Below, in pieces: positions 8,569 through 16,883 of a stretch of 46,056 nt of DNA. The position numbers and the translations under genes are program-made. Origin of the DNA: Ruminococcaceae bacterium UBA1772 (GTDB lineage Bacteria > Bacillota > Clostridia > Oscillospirales > Acutalibacteraceae); contig DCGS01000043.1 of the NCBI GenBank assembly GCA_002314645.1, positions 1-46,056 of the forward strand. Reading direction: 5' to 3'. Each line of letters opens with the position of its first letter. Within the stretch, counting starts at the first letter, position 1. The notes beneath the pieces are model-generated. The model ran no database searches, had not been told where the DNA came from, and saw only the letters and a list, made by a program, of their open reading frames with translations.

Positions 8569-8570
8569 AA

Positions 8571-8945
8571 TTAGTCCTCCAAAAGTGCAACTGCAACAGC
8601 AATTGCAACACTTTTATCATGAGTTATGCTAAGATCCATTGAAAATATTTTTTGCTCTTTTATTACTTCATAAGCAATTCCATGAAACTCATATGAAGGC
8701 TTTCCAAGTTCATCATGAACTATTTCAACATCCCTTAAGGTAAAGCCACGAACACCAAGTCCACAAAGCTTTCCAAATGCTTCCTTTGCGCACCAAGCAC
8801 CTGCAACGCTTTCAGCTTTAAAGCCCTTTTCCTTGTAGTATTCATACTCTTTTTCGCCAAAAATATGAGTTAAAAAGTTCTCATTTTCCATGGCCTTTTT
8901 AACGCGTTCAATTTCAACACAGTCTACGCCTGTCTTTATTTGCAT
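8571..8945 (-). CDS. acpS: Holo-[acyl-carrier-protein] synthase
   Basis: About 124 residues with both AcpS signatures: TGVDCVEIERVKKA (Mg-binding Asp) and AGAWCAKEAFGKLCGLG (catalytic Glu in the KEA motif), then a C-terminal LSITHDKSVAIAVAVA. It transfers 4'-phosphopantetheine from CoA to a serine of acyl carrier protein. The start is taken at the ATG at 8945, with GGTGATA just upstream; a GTG 12 bases earlier is in frame. The acpS-nnr order is a common Firmicute arrangement. A weak promoter candidate lies at 8978-9006, back to back with the pheS promoter. Confidence 0.93.
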   Translation of the reverse strand: MQIKTGVDCVEIERVKKAMENENFLTHIFGEKEYEYYKEKGFKAESVAGAWCAKEAFGKLCGLGVRGFTLRDVEIVHDELGKPSYEFHGIAYEVIKEQKIFSMDLSITHDKSVAIAVAVALLED

Positions 8946-8977
8946 TATTATCACCAAAAATAGTTTATCATAATTTT

Positions 8978-9006
8978 ATTATAAATAATATACTTTATTA
9001 TTGCAT
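8978..9006 (-). promoter_or_regulatory. Candidate acpS promoter, overlapping the pheS -35 box
   Basis: Minus strand TATAAT (8978-8983) with a 17-base spacer to ATGCAA (9001-9006). The -10 is perfect and the -35 is poor. The same six bases read as TTGCAT on the plus strand form the pheS -35, so the two promoters would compete for polymerase. Confidence 0.4.
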
Positions 9007-9029
9007 AAAACCCTTAAAGATGATACAAT
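9001..9029 (+). promoter_or_regulatory. Promoter of the pheST T-box transcript
   Basis: TTGCAT (9001-9006), 17-base spacer, TACAAT (9024-9029). The predicted transcript starts near 9036, right before the T-box leader. Confidence 0.8.
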
Positions 9030-9036
9030 ACTTCCA

Positions 9037-9277
9037 CGCAAACGCAATGACGGAGAAAGTAGACTGTCAGTTTTTTGTAAAAAGAGAGAGCTGCCACCGG
9101 CTGAAAGCAGCTTTACAGAAAAGACATTTGAAGTTCCCTCCCGAGCGGTTTTCTTGAACTTTTAGTAGGGAAAAACGAGTGGTCCACGTTAAGGACATAA
9201 AGTGTCCGCTTTATGCGGGAATTACGGGTGGTACCGCGGAGTCTTACTTCGTCCCAGTATTTGGGGCGAATTTTTTT
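9037..9277 (+). promoter_or_regulatory. T-box riboswitch leader (tRNA-Phe) with terminator
   Basis: Stem I elements are visible: GACGGAGAAAGTAGACTGTC, the GAGAG-type motif at 9084-9090, an AGCTGC/GCAGCT hairpin at 9089-9112, and GAAGTTCCC with TTC at 9134-9136 as the likely Phe specifier codon. The conserved T-box sequence ACGGGTGGTACCGCGGA is at 9224-9240. The terminator stem TTCGTCCC/GGGGCGAA (9248-9270) is followed by seven U. Uncharged tRNA-Phe should stabilise the antiterminator and let RNA polymerase read into pheS. The specifier assignment rests on downstream gene identity plus the TTC in the expected place. Confidence 0.93.
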
Positions 9278-9321
9278 ATGCCTTCGTCCCGTAAATAAAA
9301 CACTTGAAAGGTCGAAAAGAA

Positions 9322-10341
9322 ATGAAACAGCAACTTGAAAACATTCGCATTGCTGCCGAAGAAGCACTTAAAAGTGCATCTTCACTCCAGGATCTTGACA
9401 ACGTTCGTGTACAGTATCTTGGAAAGAAGGGTGAACTCACTGCAGTACTCAAGCAGATGGGTGGACTCTCAGCAGAAGAACGTCCAGTAATTGGACAAAT
9501 TGCAAACGAAGTTCGTGAGCAAATTACAGCAGAAATTGAAGCTAGAAAGGCTGAAATTCAGGCTGAAGAACAAGAAAAACAACTTCAGAATGAAACAATT
9601 GACGTTACCCTTCCAGGTAAGACAGAGGCTTTAGGTCACAAGCACCCTCTTTCAATTGTTCTTGACGAAGTAAAAGAAATATTCCTCGGTATGGGCTTTG
9701 ACGTAGCTGAGGGACCAGAAGTTGAGTGGGATCACTACAACTTTGAGGCTCTCAACATTCCAAAGGACCACCCTGCAAGAGACACACAGGACACATTCTA
9801 CATTACAGAGAATATGCTTCTCCGTACACAGACATCTCCTGTACAAATTCGTGTTATGGAAAAGAAGGAGCCACCTATTAGAATCATTGCTCCAGGACGC
9901 GTTTACCGTTCAGACGCAGTAGATGCTACACACTCTCCTCTCTTCCACCAAATTGAAGGTCTTGTAGTAGACGAGGGCATTACAATGGGTGACCTTAAGG
10001 GAACTCTTGAAACATGGGCTAGAAAGCTCTACGGAGAGGACACAAACATTCGTCTTCGCCCTCACCACTTCCCATTCACAGAGCCATCATGTGAAATTGA
10101 CATTTCATGCTTTAAATGTGGCGGTGTTGGATGCCCAATGTGTAAAAATGAAGGCTGGATAGAAATCCTTGGTGGCGGCATGGTTCATCCAAAGGTTCTT
10201 GAAAACGGTGGCGTTGACCCTGAGAAGTACAGTGGTTTTGCCTTCGGAATTGGCCTTGAAAGAATTGTTATGTTTAGATTTGGACTCGATGACATGCGTA
10301 TGCTCTATGAAAACGACATGCGTTTCCTCGAGCAGTTTTAA
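9322..10341 (+). CDS. pheS: Phenylalanyl-tRNA synthetase alpha subunit
   Basis: 339 residues, normal for a bacterial PheS. The N-terminal coiled-coil tRNA-binding arm (1-90) leads to the class II catalytic core. Seen are the motif 2 region APGRVYRSDAVDATHSPLFH, FPFTEPSCEID, and motif 3 GFAFGIGLERIVMFRFG. A CFKCGGVGCPMCKNEGW cysteine cluster is typical of Firmicute PheS. It forms the alpha2-beta2 enzyme with PheT. I take the ATG at 9322, with AAAGG upstream; an in-frame TTG at 9304 is less likely. It is controlled by the T-box leader and is 15 bases from pheT. Confidence 0.97.
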   Translation: MKQQLENIRIAAEEALKSASSLQDLDNVRVQYLGKKGELTAVLKQMGGLSAEERPVIGQIANEVREQITAEIEARKAEIQAEEQEKQLQNETIDVTLPGKTEALGHKHPLSIVLDEVKEIFLGMGFDVAEGPEVEWDHYNFEALNIPKDHPARDTQDTFYITENMLLRTQTSPVQIRVMEKKEPPIRIIAPGRVYRSDAVDATHSPLFHQIEGLVVDEGITMGDLKGTLETWARKLYGEDTNIRLRPHHFPFTEPSCEIDISCFKCGGVGCPMCKNEGWIEILGGGMVHPKVLENGGVDPEKYSGFAFGIGLERIVMFRFGLDDMRMLYENDMRFLEQF

Positions 10342-10356
10342 TGGAGGTGGAATGTA

Positions 10357-12747
10357 ATGTATTTATCTAAAAGATGGCTCGCTGAGTTCGTTGATCTTGA
10401 CAAGATAAACGTTTCAGACAAGCAGTATGCAGAAGATCTTACCATCTCTGGTTCAAAGGTAGAATCATTCAAAAAGGAAGGTTCAGAGCTTTCTAACATT
10501 GTTGTTGGTAAAGTTGAATCTCTTGAGCGTCACCCTGACTCTGACCACCTCTGGGTTTGCCAAATTGATGTTGGCGCAGAGGAAAAACTTCAGATAGTTA
10601 CAGGTGCTCAGAACCTTACAGCTGGTGACATTGTTCCAGTTGCACTCAACAAGTCAGTAGTTGCTGGCGGACATAAAATTACAACTGGCAAGCTCCGTGG
10701 AGTTAAGTCAGAAGGTATGATGTGTTCACTTGGCGAACTTGGCCTTACAGCACACGACTTCCCATATGCAATTGAAGACGGCATCTTCGTTCTTGGCGAT
10801 GATTGCGACAAAACTCTTGGTATGGACATCAGAGACGCAATTGGCCTTAACGACATTGTTACTGAATTTGAAATTACATCAAACAGACCTGACTGTCTTT
10901 CAGTTATTGGTCTTGCAAGAGAAACTGCTGCAACATACAAGGTTCCTCTTAAGCTTCACACACCAGAAGTAAAGCCTGGTATTGAAGATATTAAGGACTA
11001 CTTGAAGGTTGACATTGAGGCTCCAGACAAGTGCTACAGATATGTAGGCGGCGTTGTTAAAAACGTTCGTGTTAAAGAGTCTCCAAGATGGATGCGTGAG
11101 CGTCTTCGTGCTTCAGGCGTTCGTCCTATTAACAACATTGTAGATATTACAAACTACATCATGCTTGAATATGGTCAGCCAATGCACGCATTCGACCTTC
11201 GTTTCCTTGAAGGAAACCACGTTATAGTTCGTAATGCAAAGAAGGGCGAAACTATTACAACTCTCGACGGCGAAGAGAGAGAGCTTTCTGAAGAAATGCT
11301 CGTAATTGCCGACGAGAAAAAGCCTGTCGCTGTTGCTGGCGTAATGGGCGGCGAATACTCAGGTATTATGGACGACACAAACACAATCGTGTTTGAGTCA
11401 GCTTGCTTCAACGGCCCATCAGTTAGACGCACAGCTAAGGCTCTTGGTATGAGAACAGAGGCATCTGGACGTTTTGAGAAACAACTCAATCCAGATGACT
11501 GCGACGCTTGCCTTCTCCGTGCACTTGAACTTGTACAAATGCTTGACGCAGGTGACGTTGTCAACGGCACAGTAGACTGTGACAAGTCAGACAAGACACC
11601 TGTTACTCTCCCATTTGACCCAGAATGGACAAACAAGTTCATTGGCATTAACGTTTCAGCTGACGAGCAAAAGGCAATTCTTGAAAGAATTGGATTCAAG
11701 GTTGAAAATGGAACAATTTATGCTCCATCATTCAGAATAGATATTGAACATCAAGCAGACATTTCAGAGGAAATTGCAAGATTCTTCGGATACAACAACA
11801 TTGAGAACCATGAAATCCACGGTGTTGCAAAAGCAGGTCCTACAGACAGACAGAAATTTAATCGCCTTGTAGAGAACACAATGCTCTCATGCGGTCTTTC
11901 TGAAATTCAAACATTCTCATTCATAAGCCCTAAGGCATATGACAAGATTGATCTTCCAAAGGACTCAAAAATGCGCAACTGCGTTGTTATTTCAAATCCA
12001 CTTGGTGAAGATACAAGTGTAATGAGAACAACTGCAATCCCTTCAATGCTTGAAGTTCTTCGTACAAACTTCAACAACAGAAATGAAAAGGCATTCCTCT
12101 ATGAACTTGCTACAACTTATACTTCAAACGGCCTTGAAGAGCTTCCAGACGAAAACCAGGAGCTTGTTCTTGGTATGTACGGTAAGGATGTTGACTACTT
12201 CGCACTCAAGGGTGTTGTAGAAGAACTCCTTAAAGTATGCGGCATTGAAGACTATGACGTAGAACCAAAGAAGAACTGCCCAACATTCCACCCTGGTAGA
12301 ACTGCTAAAATTACAAAGGACGACAAGAGCCTTGTTCTTCTTGGTGAAGTTCATCCAAAGGTACTTGGAAACTATGAAATTGAAACAAAGGCATACGTTG
12401 CAACAATAAACATGGAGAATCTCTTTGAAATTGCAAACCTTACAAGAGTTTACAAGGCTCTTCCTAAGTACCCTGCAACAACAAGAGACCTTGCATTCGT
12501 ATGTGATGCCGACCTCCCTGTTCTTCTCCTTGAGAAGGCAATTAAGGGCGCATGTGGTAAAATCCTTGAGAGCATCCAGCTCTTCGACGTTTACCAGGGC
12601 GCTCAGGTTGGTGAAAATAAGAAGAGCGTTGCATTCAACCTCAAGTTCCGTTCTGCTGAAAGAACACTTACAGATGAGGAGTGCAATGGTGCTGTTAAAA
12701 AGGCAATCAAAGCCGTTTCAGACCTTGGAGCTATTCTCCGTTCATAA
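10357..12747 (+). CDS. pheT: Phenylalanyl-tRNA synthetase beta subunit
   Basis: 796 residues, full length. An N-terminal EMAP/OB-type tRNA-binding domain (about 40-150, with VVGKVESLERHPDSDHLWVC) is followed by the B3/B4 editing domain, the B5 domain around 400-475, a catalytic-like core, and a C-terminal anticodon-binding FDX-ACB domain (about 700-796, starting KYPATTRDLAFVCD). SNRPDCLSVIGLARE is a family hallmark. It pairs with PheS. A GGAGGTGG Shine-Dalgarno precedes the ATG. No strong terminator follows; an A/T-rich inverted repeat (AACTTTTA/TAAAAGTT at 12747-12770) overlaps the ireB promoter. Confidence 0.97.
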   Translation: MYLSKRWLAEFVDLDKINVSDKQYAEDLTISGSKVESFKKEGSELSNIVVGKVESLERHPDSDHLWVCQIDVGAEEKLQIVTGAQNLTAGDIVPVALNKSVVAGGHKITTGKLRGVKSEGMMCSLGELGLTAHDFPYAIEDGIFVLGDDCDKTLGMDIRDAIGLNDIVTEFEITSNRPDCLSVIGLARETAATYKVPLKLHTPEVKPGIEDIKDYLKVDIEAPDKCYRYVGGVVKNVRVKESPRWMRERLRASGVRPINNIVDITNYIMLEYGQPMHAFDLRFLEGNHVIVRNAKKGETITTLDGEERELSEEMLVIADEKKPVAVAGVMGGEYSGIMDDTNTIVFESACFNGPSVRRTAKALGMRTEASGRFEKQLNPDDCDACLLRALELVQMLDAGDVVNGTVDCDKSDKTPVTLPFDPEWTNKFIGINVSADEQKAILERIGFKVENGTIYAPSFRIDIEHQADISEEIARFFGYNNIENHEIHGVAKAGPTDRQKFNRLVENTMLSCGLSEIQTFSFISPKAYDKIDLPKDSKMRNCVVISNPLGEDTSVMRTTAIPSMLEVLRTNFNNRNEKAFLYELATTYTSNGLEELPDENQELVLGMYGKDVDYFALKGVVEELLKVCGIEDYDVEPKKNCPTFHPGRTAKITKDDKSLVLLGEVHPKVLGNYEIETKAYVATINMENLFEIANLTRVYKALPKYPATTRDLAFVCDADLPVLLLEKAIKGACGKILESIQLFDVYQGAQVGENKKSVAFNLKFRSAERTLTDEECNGAVKKAIKAVSDLGAILRS

Positions 12748-12754
12748 CTTTTAG

Positions 12755-12783
12755 TTGTTTTTAAAAGTTAAATAGTATATAAT
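12755..12783 (+). promoter_or_regulatory. Promoter of ireB
   Basis: TTGTTT (12755-12760), 17-base spacer, TATAAT (12778-12783), just after pheT. It should start transcription near 12790, 26 bases before the GTG start of ireB. Confidence 0.75.
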
Positions 12784-12815
12784 ACTTGTATTATTATTTG
12801 TTGGAGGTGGATTTT

Positions 12816-13061
12816 GTGACTGACAAAACCATACAGTTTTCAATCAAAGAAGACAGTGACGCAGAAATGAAGCAGATTTTAAACGAGGTTTATACAGCTT
12901 TACAAGAAAAGGGTTACAATCCAATCAGCCAGATAGTAGGATATATTCTTTCAGAAGACCCAACTTATATTACCACCCACAACAACGCTCGTAGCCTTAT
13001 TCGTAAAATAGACAGGGACGAACTCCTCCAGAGTCTCGTTCGTGACTTCCTTAACAGATAA
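12816..13061 (+). CDS. ireB: IreB family regulatory phosphoprotein
   Basis: 81 residues beginning VTDKTIQFSIKED and continuing with LQEKGYNPISQIVGYILSED and YITTHNNARSLIRKIDRDEL, the full UPF0297/IreB pattern. In Enterococcus faecalis IreB is phosphorylated on two N-terminal threonines by the PASTA kinase IreK and modulates envelope stress and cephalosporin tolerance; T2 and T5 here occupy matching positions. GTG at 12816 is the start because GGAGGTGG is just upstream; the TTG further upstream would place that site inside the gene. In many Firmicutes ireB precedes ruvX, but here it precedes the unknown 13097 gene. Confidence 0.93.
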   Translation: MTDKTIQFSIKEDSDAEMKQILNEVYTALQEKGYNPISQIVGYILSEDPTYITTHNNARSLIRKIDRDELLQSLVRDFLNR

Positions 13062-13096
13062 AATATATACGTGCGTACGGAATGGAGTGACTAATA

Positions 13097-13396
13097 GTGG
13101 CTGCAAAAAAAGAGAAGAAGTTTCTCACTTATAAGGGCAAGCCTCTTGTAAGACAAGGAAATGTTCTCTACTACGGCAACATGTATGACCCTTACGTAAT
13201 TATGCTCACAATTCAAAGCACTAAAAACGTAGGCGACATGGAAATTGCCGACAAGGTTTCAGTTCAGCTTCTTTCAACGGATCCAGACGTAAGTCCAAGA
13301 AACCGTATCATTAAGAAGAGTGAAAAGCCAGGTCTCTATCCTGCAATGGATATTGGTTCAATTTGGCTTGAACGTGCTTTAAAAGCTGAAAACTAA
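13097..13396 (+). CDS. Uncharacterised 99-residue protein
   Basis: GTG start with GGAGTGA upstream. A Lys-rich N-terminus (AAKKEKKF) leads to a compact domain containing YKGKPLVRQGNVLYYGNMYD, VIMLTIQSTK, VSVQLLSTDPDVSPRNRIIK and GLYPAMDIGSIWLERAL. There is no signal peptide, membrane segment or cysteine, so it should be cytoplasmic. I do not recognise a named family. The spacing of hydrophobic and charged residues and the neat ireB-gene-terminator arrangement suggest a real conserved protein. It sits 35 bases after ireB in the slot where RuvX or DUF1292 genes sit in other Firmicutes, but does not resemble either. Confidence 0.8.
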   Translation: MAAKKEKKFLTYKGKPLVRQGNVLYYGNMYDPYVIMLTIQSTKNVGDMEIADKVSVQLLSTDPDVSPRNRIIKKSEKPGLYPAMDIGSIWLERALKAEN

Positions 13397-13406
13397 ACAA
13401 AAAAAG

Positions 13407-13440
13407 AAAGCTTCCTGAATTTCAGGAAGCTTTTTTATTT
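13407..13440. terminator. Bidirectional terminator between the ireB unit and the permease gene
   Basis: AAAGCTTCCTG-AATT-CAGGAAGCTTT (13407-13432) followed by TTTTATTTT on the plus strand and by TTTCTTTTTTT on the minus strand. It serves both convergent transcripts. Confidence 0.9.
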
Positions 13441-13443
13441 TGC

Positions 13444-14703
13444 TTATCCGTTCATACGAAGTGCTTCAATTGGAGGCATTTTAGCAGCCTTTCTTGCTGG
13501 GTAAATGCCAAAGAAAATACCAACCGCACTTGAGAATCCAACCGCAATTAAAATGGTTGAAAGTGTAAGTGTTACTGGAGCGCCCATGAAGCTTGAAACT
13601 CCAGCGGAAACGCCAAAGCCAAGTGCCATACCTATAAGTCCACCAATAAGACAAATAATTACAGACTCAGTTAAGAACTGAAGAAGAATGACATTTGTTC
13701 TTGCACCGAGTGCCTTTCTAATGCCTATTTCTCTTGTTCTTTCAGTAACAGATACAAGCATAATATTCATAACACCAATACCACCTACAACAAGTGAAAT
13801 GGCACCCACTGCTGAAATGAATATTGTAAAGATGTTAATTACTGTGTCAAGAAGGTCTACAAGTGTTGCCATGTTTCTTGCAGTATAAACTGAATTATCA
13901 GTAACATTGTGTCTAGCGTTGAGCATGCCTACAGCTATTGCACCCGCTCTATCAAGGTCTTTAACGTCATATGTTGTAACTGATAAGGCTTGATAGGTTG
14001 TAGTGCCGTAAATGCCCATAAGGACGCTTGCAGGCATATACAAAAAGCCAAATCTGTTAATATCCATTTTCATTCCGTAGTTTTCCATCATGTCTGTCAT
14101 ATCATCCATGCTGAAAAGACTGGAATCTTCTGTTTTTACAACACCAATTACCTTTAAAGTAATAAGTTGATCATTTACGGAAATATCTACTGTTTCTCCT
14201 ACAGGATTGCTCTTTCTAAAGAATTTTTGAGCAGTCTTATCTGATACAACGCACACACGTGCCTCAGAGGAATACTCTTCTGCAGAGAAAAATCTTCCGT
14301 GGACCATTTCAAGGTCCATCATGTTTGCATAGTCTGCATTAGATGCAGTAATTGAAGCAATACCATCATGAAGGAATGAGGTTTCAGCAAGTGACATATC
14401 TGAAAGAAGTGGCGTTACGCCCTCTACTATGTCAATACTTCGGATGGTTTCAATGTCCGACTCATTTAGTCCTACAATATTGTATCTACTGTCCGCATCC
14501 TGCCTTTGAACAGAAATGTTAAGACTCTGTCCACCCGCAGCATTAATCTTTTCTATTAAGAAGGCCTTACCACTGTTACCAATTGTTACAATGGAAATAA
14601 CGGAAGCAACGCCTATTATAATACCAAGCATAGTAAGGAACGAACGCATTTTATTGCTTCTAATACTGGACAATGCAATTCTAATGTTTTCTTTAAGATT
14701 CAT
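13444..14703 (-). CDS. ABC transporter permease, MacB/FtsX type (no linked ATPase)
   Basis: 419 residues with the MacB-type layout. One membrane helix near 20-45 (MRSFLTMLGIIIGVASVISIV) is followed by a large extracytoplasmic MacB_PCD domain and three C-terminal helices. The conserved cytoplasmic stretch VTERTREIGIRKALGA and the final PARKAAKMPPIEALR are family signatures. Such permeases are driven by a separate or fused ABC ATPase and paired with an HlyD-like adaptor to export peptides, drugs or antimicrobial compounds. The adaptor lies immediately upstream (14713-16284, 9-base gap), but no ATPase gene is present in the unit or in this window. The substrate is unknown. Confidence 0.9.
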   Translation of the reverse strand: MNLKENIRIALSSIRSNKMRSFLTMLGIIIGVASVISIVTIGNSGKAFLIEKINAAGGQSLNISVQRQDADSRYNIVGLNESDIETIRSIDIVEGVTPLLSDMSLAETSFLHDGIASITASNADYANMMDLEMVHGRFFSAEEYSSEARVCVVSDKTAQKFFRKSNPVGETVDISVNDQLITLKVIGVVKTEDSSLFSMDDMTDMMENYGMKMDINRFGFLYMPASVLMGIYGTTTYQALSVTTYDVKDLDRAGAIAVGMLNARHNVTDNSVYTARNMATLVDLLDTVINIFTIFISAVGAISLVVGGIGVMNIMLVSVTERTREIGIRKALGARTNVILLQFLTESVIICLIGGLIGMALGFGVSAGVSSFMGAPVTLTLSTILIAVGFSSAVGIFFGIYPARKAAKMPPIEALRMNG

Positions 14704-14712
14704 TGTAGCACC

Positions 14713-16284
14713 TTACTTTTCTTCCACCTTGACTGCATCGCCATCTTTAAGCTTTGAAGAATTAACAATAATTACGTCATTCTCCGAAACACCGCTTGTT
14801 ACTTCATAGAATTCATCTGAAGAAATACCAACTTCAACCTCTGTTTTAACAGCTTTACCATTTACTTCATCATAAAGGAATACATACTTCTTGCCTTCGT
14901 CTATAACGAGCGATTCAACTGGTATTGTTAAAACATTCTCTTTTTCTGAAGTCAAAATTGAAAGCTTAGAATCAAATCCAACAATTAAAATGTCGTCTGG
15001 ATTCTTTATCTTTGCAGTACACTTAAGTGCACTTGAATTTCCACCACTTGAATTTGACATTCCGCCCATCATGCCTGTCATAACTGCAGACAAGTCGTTT
15101 CCTGCGCCTGCGTATGGGCTCTTATAATTTACTTCAGCTTCATATTCATAATCTGTATATGAAAGAATTGCTGGCATACCAACTCTTATTACTTGTGCAT
15201 CGTACTTACCAAGGCTGAATGTTACTTCATAGCCATCATACTTATCAAGAATGAGTCCAAGGCCCTTCTTAGCTGAATTTCCACCATTTGACATCATACC
15301 TGAAAGTGCTTCACTAACGTCAAAAGAGGAACCACCTGAAAGCATGCTCTGAAGAGAACTTGTTTCTGCTCCATCTGCTACGTATTCATACTTTTTTCCA
15401 GCCTTAATGTTTACTGTACCAATTTTACCTTTAGCTGTAGCAACCCAACCCTCATCAAGAGCCTTCTTCTCTGCTACGGCTTCATCATATGATTCTTTTG
15501 CAGCATCAAGATTATTCTTGTATGCCTTAATTACAGCGTCATACTGTCCTGAGTTTACCATTGAACGCTCTGTTTCAAGCATTTGAATTTGAGCATCAAT
15601 TGACTGTGTACTGTTTTGTAAAGCAGCAAGAGCACCTTGTGCAGCCTGTAAGTCAGATGAAGCCTGACCGTTTTTAAAGTATGCTCTAATTGCCTTCTCC
15701 TGGTCTGGAGTTAATTCCTGACCACTTGCCTTAATAGCTGAAACAATAGAATCCACTTGGCTGTCAGAGAGTGTATTAGAGTTTGAACTGCTTGAGTTCT
15801 CCTTTGGCTTCTCTGAATTGCTCTTTTCAATTTCCTTCTTCTGCTTCTTAAGGTCAGCAATTCTTTTATCTATATCTGCTGCTCTTTTTACAGTGTCATT
15901 CTTATCTGCAATTGCATTATTGTAATTCTTTTGAGCAGTGTTTACTGCATCCTTCTTTTCAGAAATAATGGAGTCGAGTGAAGAAGTGTCAAATGTTGCA
16001 AGAACGTCACCCTTTTTAACCATGTCTCCAGGGTTAACCTTAACCTCTTTAACCTTTACACCCTCAAACAGATAGTATTTTTCCTGAGAGCTTGAAGATA
16101 TTGTTCCTGTAGTTTCATAGTACTGTTTAACGTCGCCCTTAACAACATTTGTTACTGTAACATTTACAGGCTTTACAGAGTACTTGTTATAAAGCAATAC
16201 TGCAACAACTGCAAGCACTAATAAAACCGGAATACAGATCTTCCAAAATTTTTTGCTTTTAATAAGAGTTTTAAAATTTTGCAT
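14713..16284 (-). CDS. HlyD/MacA-like efflux adaptor (membrane fusion protein)
   Basis: About 523 residues. One N-terminal membrane anchor (about 15-36, WKICIPVLLVLAVVAVLLYN), then a split lipoyl-like half (VKEVKVNPGDMVKKGDVLATFD), a long helical hairpin (about 115-290, with many Lys/Glu/Gln heptads and a Ser/Asn-rich interruption), the second lipoyl half (GKIGTVNIKAGKKYEYVADG) and a beta-barrel/MP domain. Two Gly/Met/Ser-rich loops (LSGMMSNGGNSAKKG and VMTGMMGGMSNSSGGN) interrupt the C-terminal half. I take the ATG at 16284, with AAAGGA nine bases upstream. It links an ABC permease to extracytoplasmic substrate. The permease follows; the ATPase is missing. Confidence 0.88.
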   Translation of the reverse strand: MQNFKTLIKSKKFWKICIPVLLVLAVVAVLLYNKYSVKPVNVTVTNVVKGDVKQYYETTGTISSSSQEKYYLFEGVKVKEVKVNPGDMVKKGDVLATFDTSSLDSIISEKKDAVNTAQKNYNNAIADKNDTVKRAADIDKRIADLKKQKKEIEKSNSEKPKENSSSSNSNTLSDSQVDSIVSAIKASGQELTPDQEKAIRAYFKNGQASSDLQAAQGALAALQNSTQSIDAQIQMLETERSMVNSGQYDAVIKAYKNNLDAAKESYDEAVAEKKALDEGWVATAKGKIGTVNIKAGKKYEYVADGAETSSLQSMLSGGSSFDVSEALSGMMSNGGNSAKKGLGLILDKYDGYEVTFSLGKYDAQVIRVGMPAILSYTDYEYEAEVNYKSPYAGAGNDLSAVMTGMMGGMSNSSGGNSSALKCTAKIKNPDDILIVGFDSKLSILTSEKENVLTIPVESLVIDEGKKYVFLYDEVNGKAVKTEVEVGISSDEFYEVTSGVSENDVIIVNSSKLKDGDAVKVEEK

Positions 16285-16314
16285 GTAAAACATTCCTTTG
16301 CCAAAGATATTTCT

Positions 16315-16323
16315 ATTCTATCA
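16315..16323 (-). promoter_or_regulatory. Candidate extended -10 promoter of the adaptor/permease unit
   Basis: Minus strand TGATAGAAT: a TAGAAT -10 (16315-16320) with the extended TGN element. No good -35 is seen at 17 bases. The start codon lies about 30 bases downstream. Confidence 0.4.
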
Positions 16324-16377
16324 TAAATTCAACCATTTTTGTGTATGTTTATATATAAAATAAAAAAGGTGATGTTT

Positions 16378-16881
16378 ATGAAAACTAGAAAATATCTATT
16401 ATTAATTACATTGATAGTAATTACCTTTATGTTCACGTCATGTACCTACATTGGAAGAAACAATATTGAACTGTTTTCTAAAAAATTCAACGACTACAGC
16501 ACTGACGAATTAACACTGGATGAAAACAATCTGGTTATTAATAAAGAACAAAAAAGCTATTATTACTTTTTCCCAGCAAGTGGAGAAAATGAATATTTAC
16601 TCAGTCTTTTTGAAGACAGCAATAAAGAAATATATGAATTTGGAATTTGCATTATGAGCAATTCCCCAAAAGACGTAAAGACAATAGAAGAAATATTCAA
16701 TTCAGCCTTCCAAGCTCTTATTTCCACAAAAAAAGAAACGCCCTCACCATTTAGCGAAATACCGCTAAATGACAAAGGCGAAATTAAAAACCCAACAAAT
16801 AAAACCATTGAACATGATTTATACAATATAAACATTTTAGTAAATGATGCTGGAACTGGAATATATGTCGTGAAAAAATAA
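16378..16881 (+). CDS. Small putative lipoprotein, function unknown
   Basis: 167 residues from the ATG at 16378 (AAAGGTGA upstream). The N-terminus MKTRKYLLLITLIVITFMFT ends in SC, a plausible lipobox (FTSC), so the protein would be lipid-anchored at the outer membrane face. The rest is hydrophilic, with SYYYFFPASGENEYLLSLFE, DVKTIEEIFNSAFQALI and IYVVKK at the end. I recognise no domain. It is visibly more A/T-rich than its neighbours and uses TTA for leucine where nearby genes use CTT/CTC, suggesting weak expression or recent acquisition. It is divergent from the efflux adaptor and its stop is two bases from the convergent yigZ stop. Confidence 0.72.
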   Translation: MKTRKYLLLITLIVITFMFTSCTYIGRNNIELFSKKFNDYSTDELTLDENNLVINKEQKSYYYFFPASGENEYLLSLFEDSNKEIYEFGICIMSNSPKDVKTIEEIFNSAFQALISTKKETPSPFSEIPLNDKGEIKNPTNKTIEHDLYNINILVNDAGTGIYVVKK

Positions 16882-16883
16882 TA

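Noticed and set aside
9113..9367. Minus-strand ORF across the T-box leader
   Set aside because: It lies antisense to a clear structured leader and has no family resemblance or ribosome site.
12747..12770. AACTTTTA/TAAAAGTT inverted repeat as a pheT terminator
   Set aside because: The stem is all A/T, its U run is in the loop, and it overlaps the ireB promoter. Function as a terminator is doubtful.
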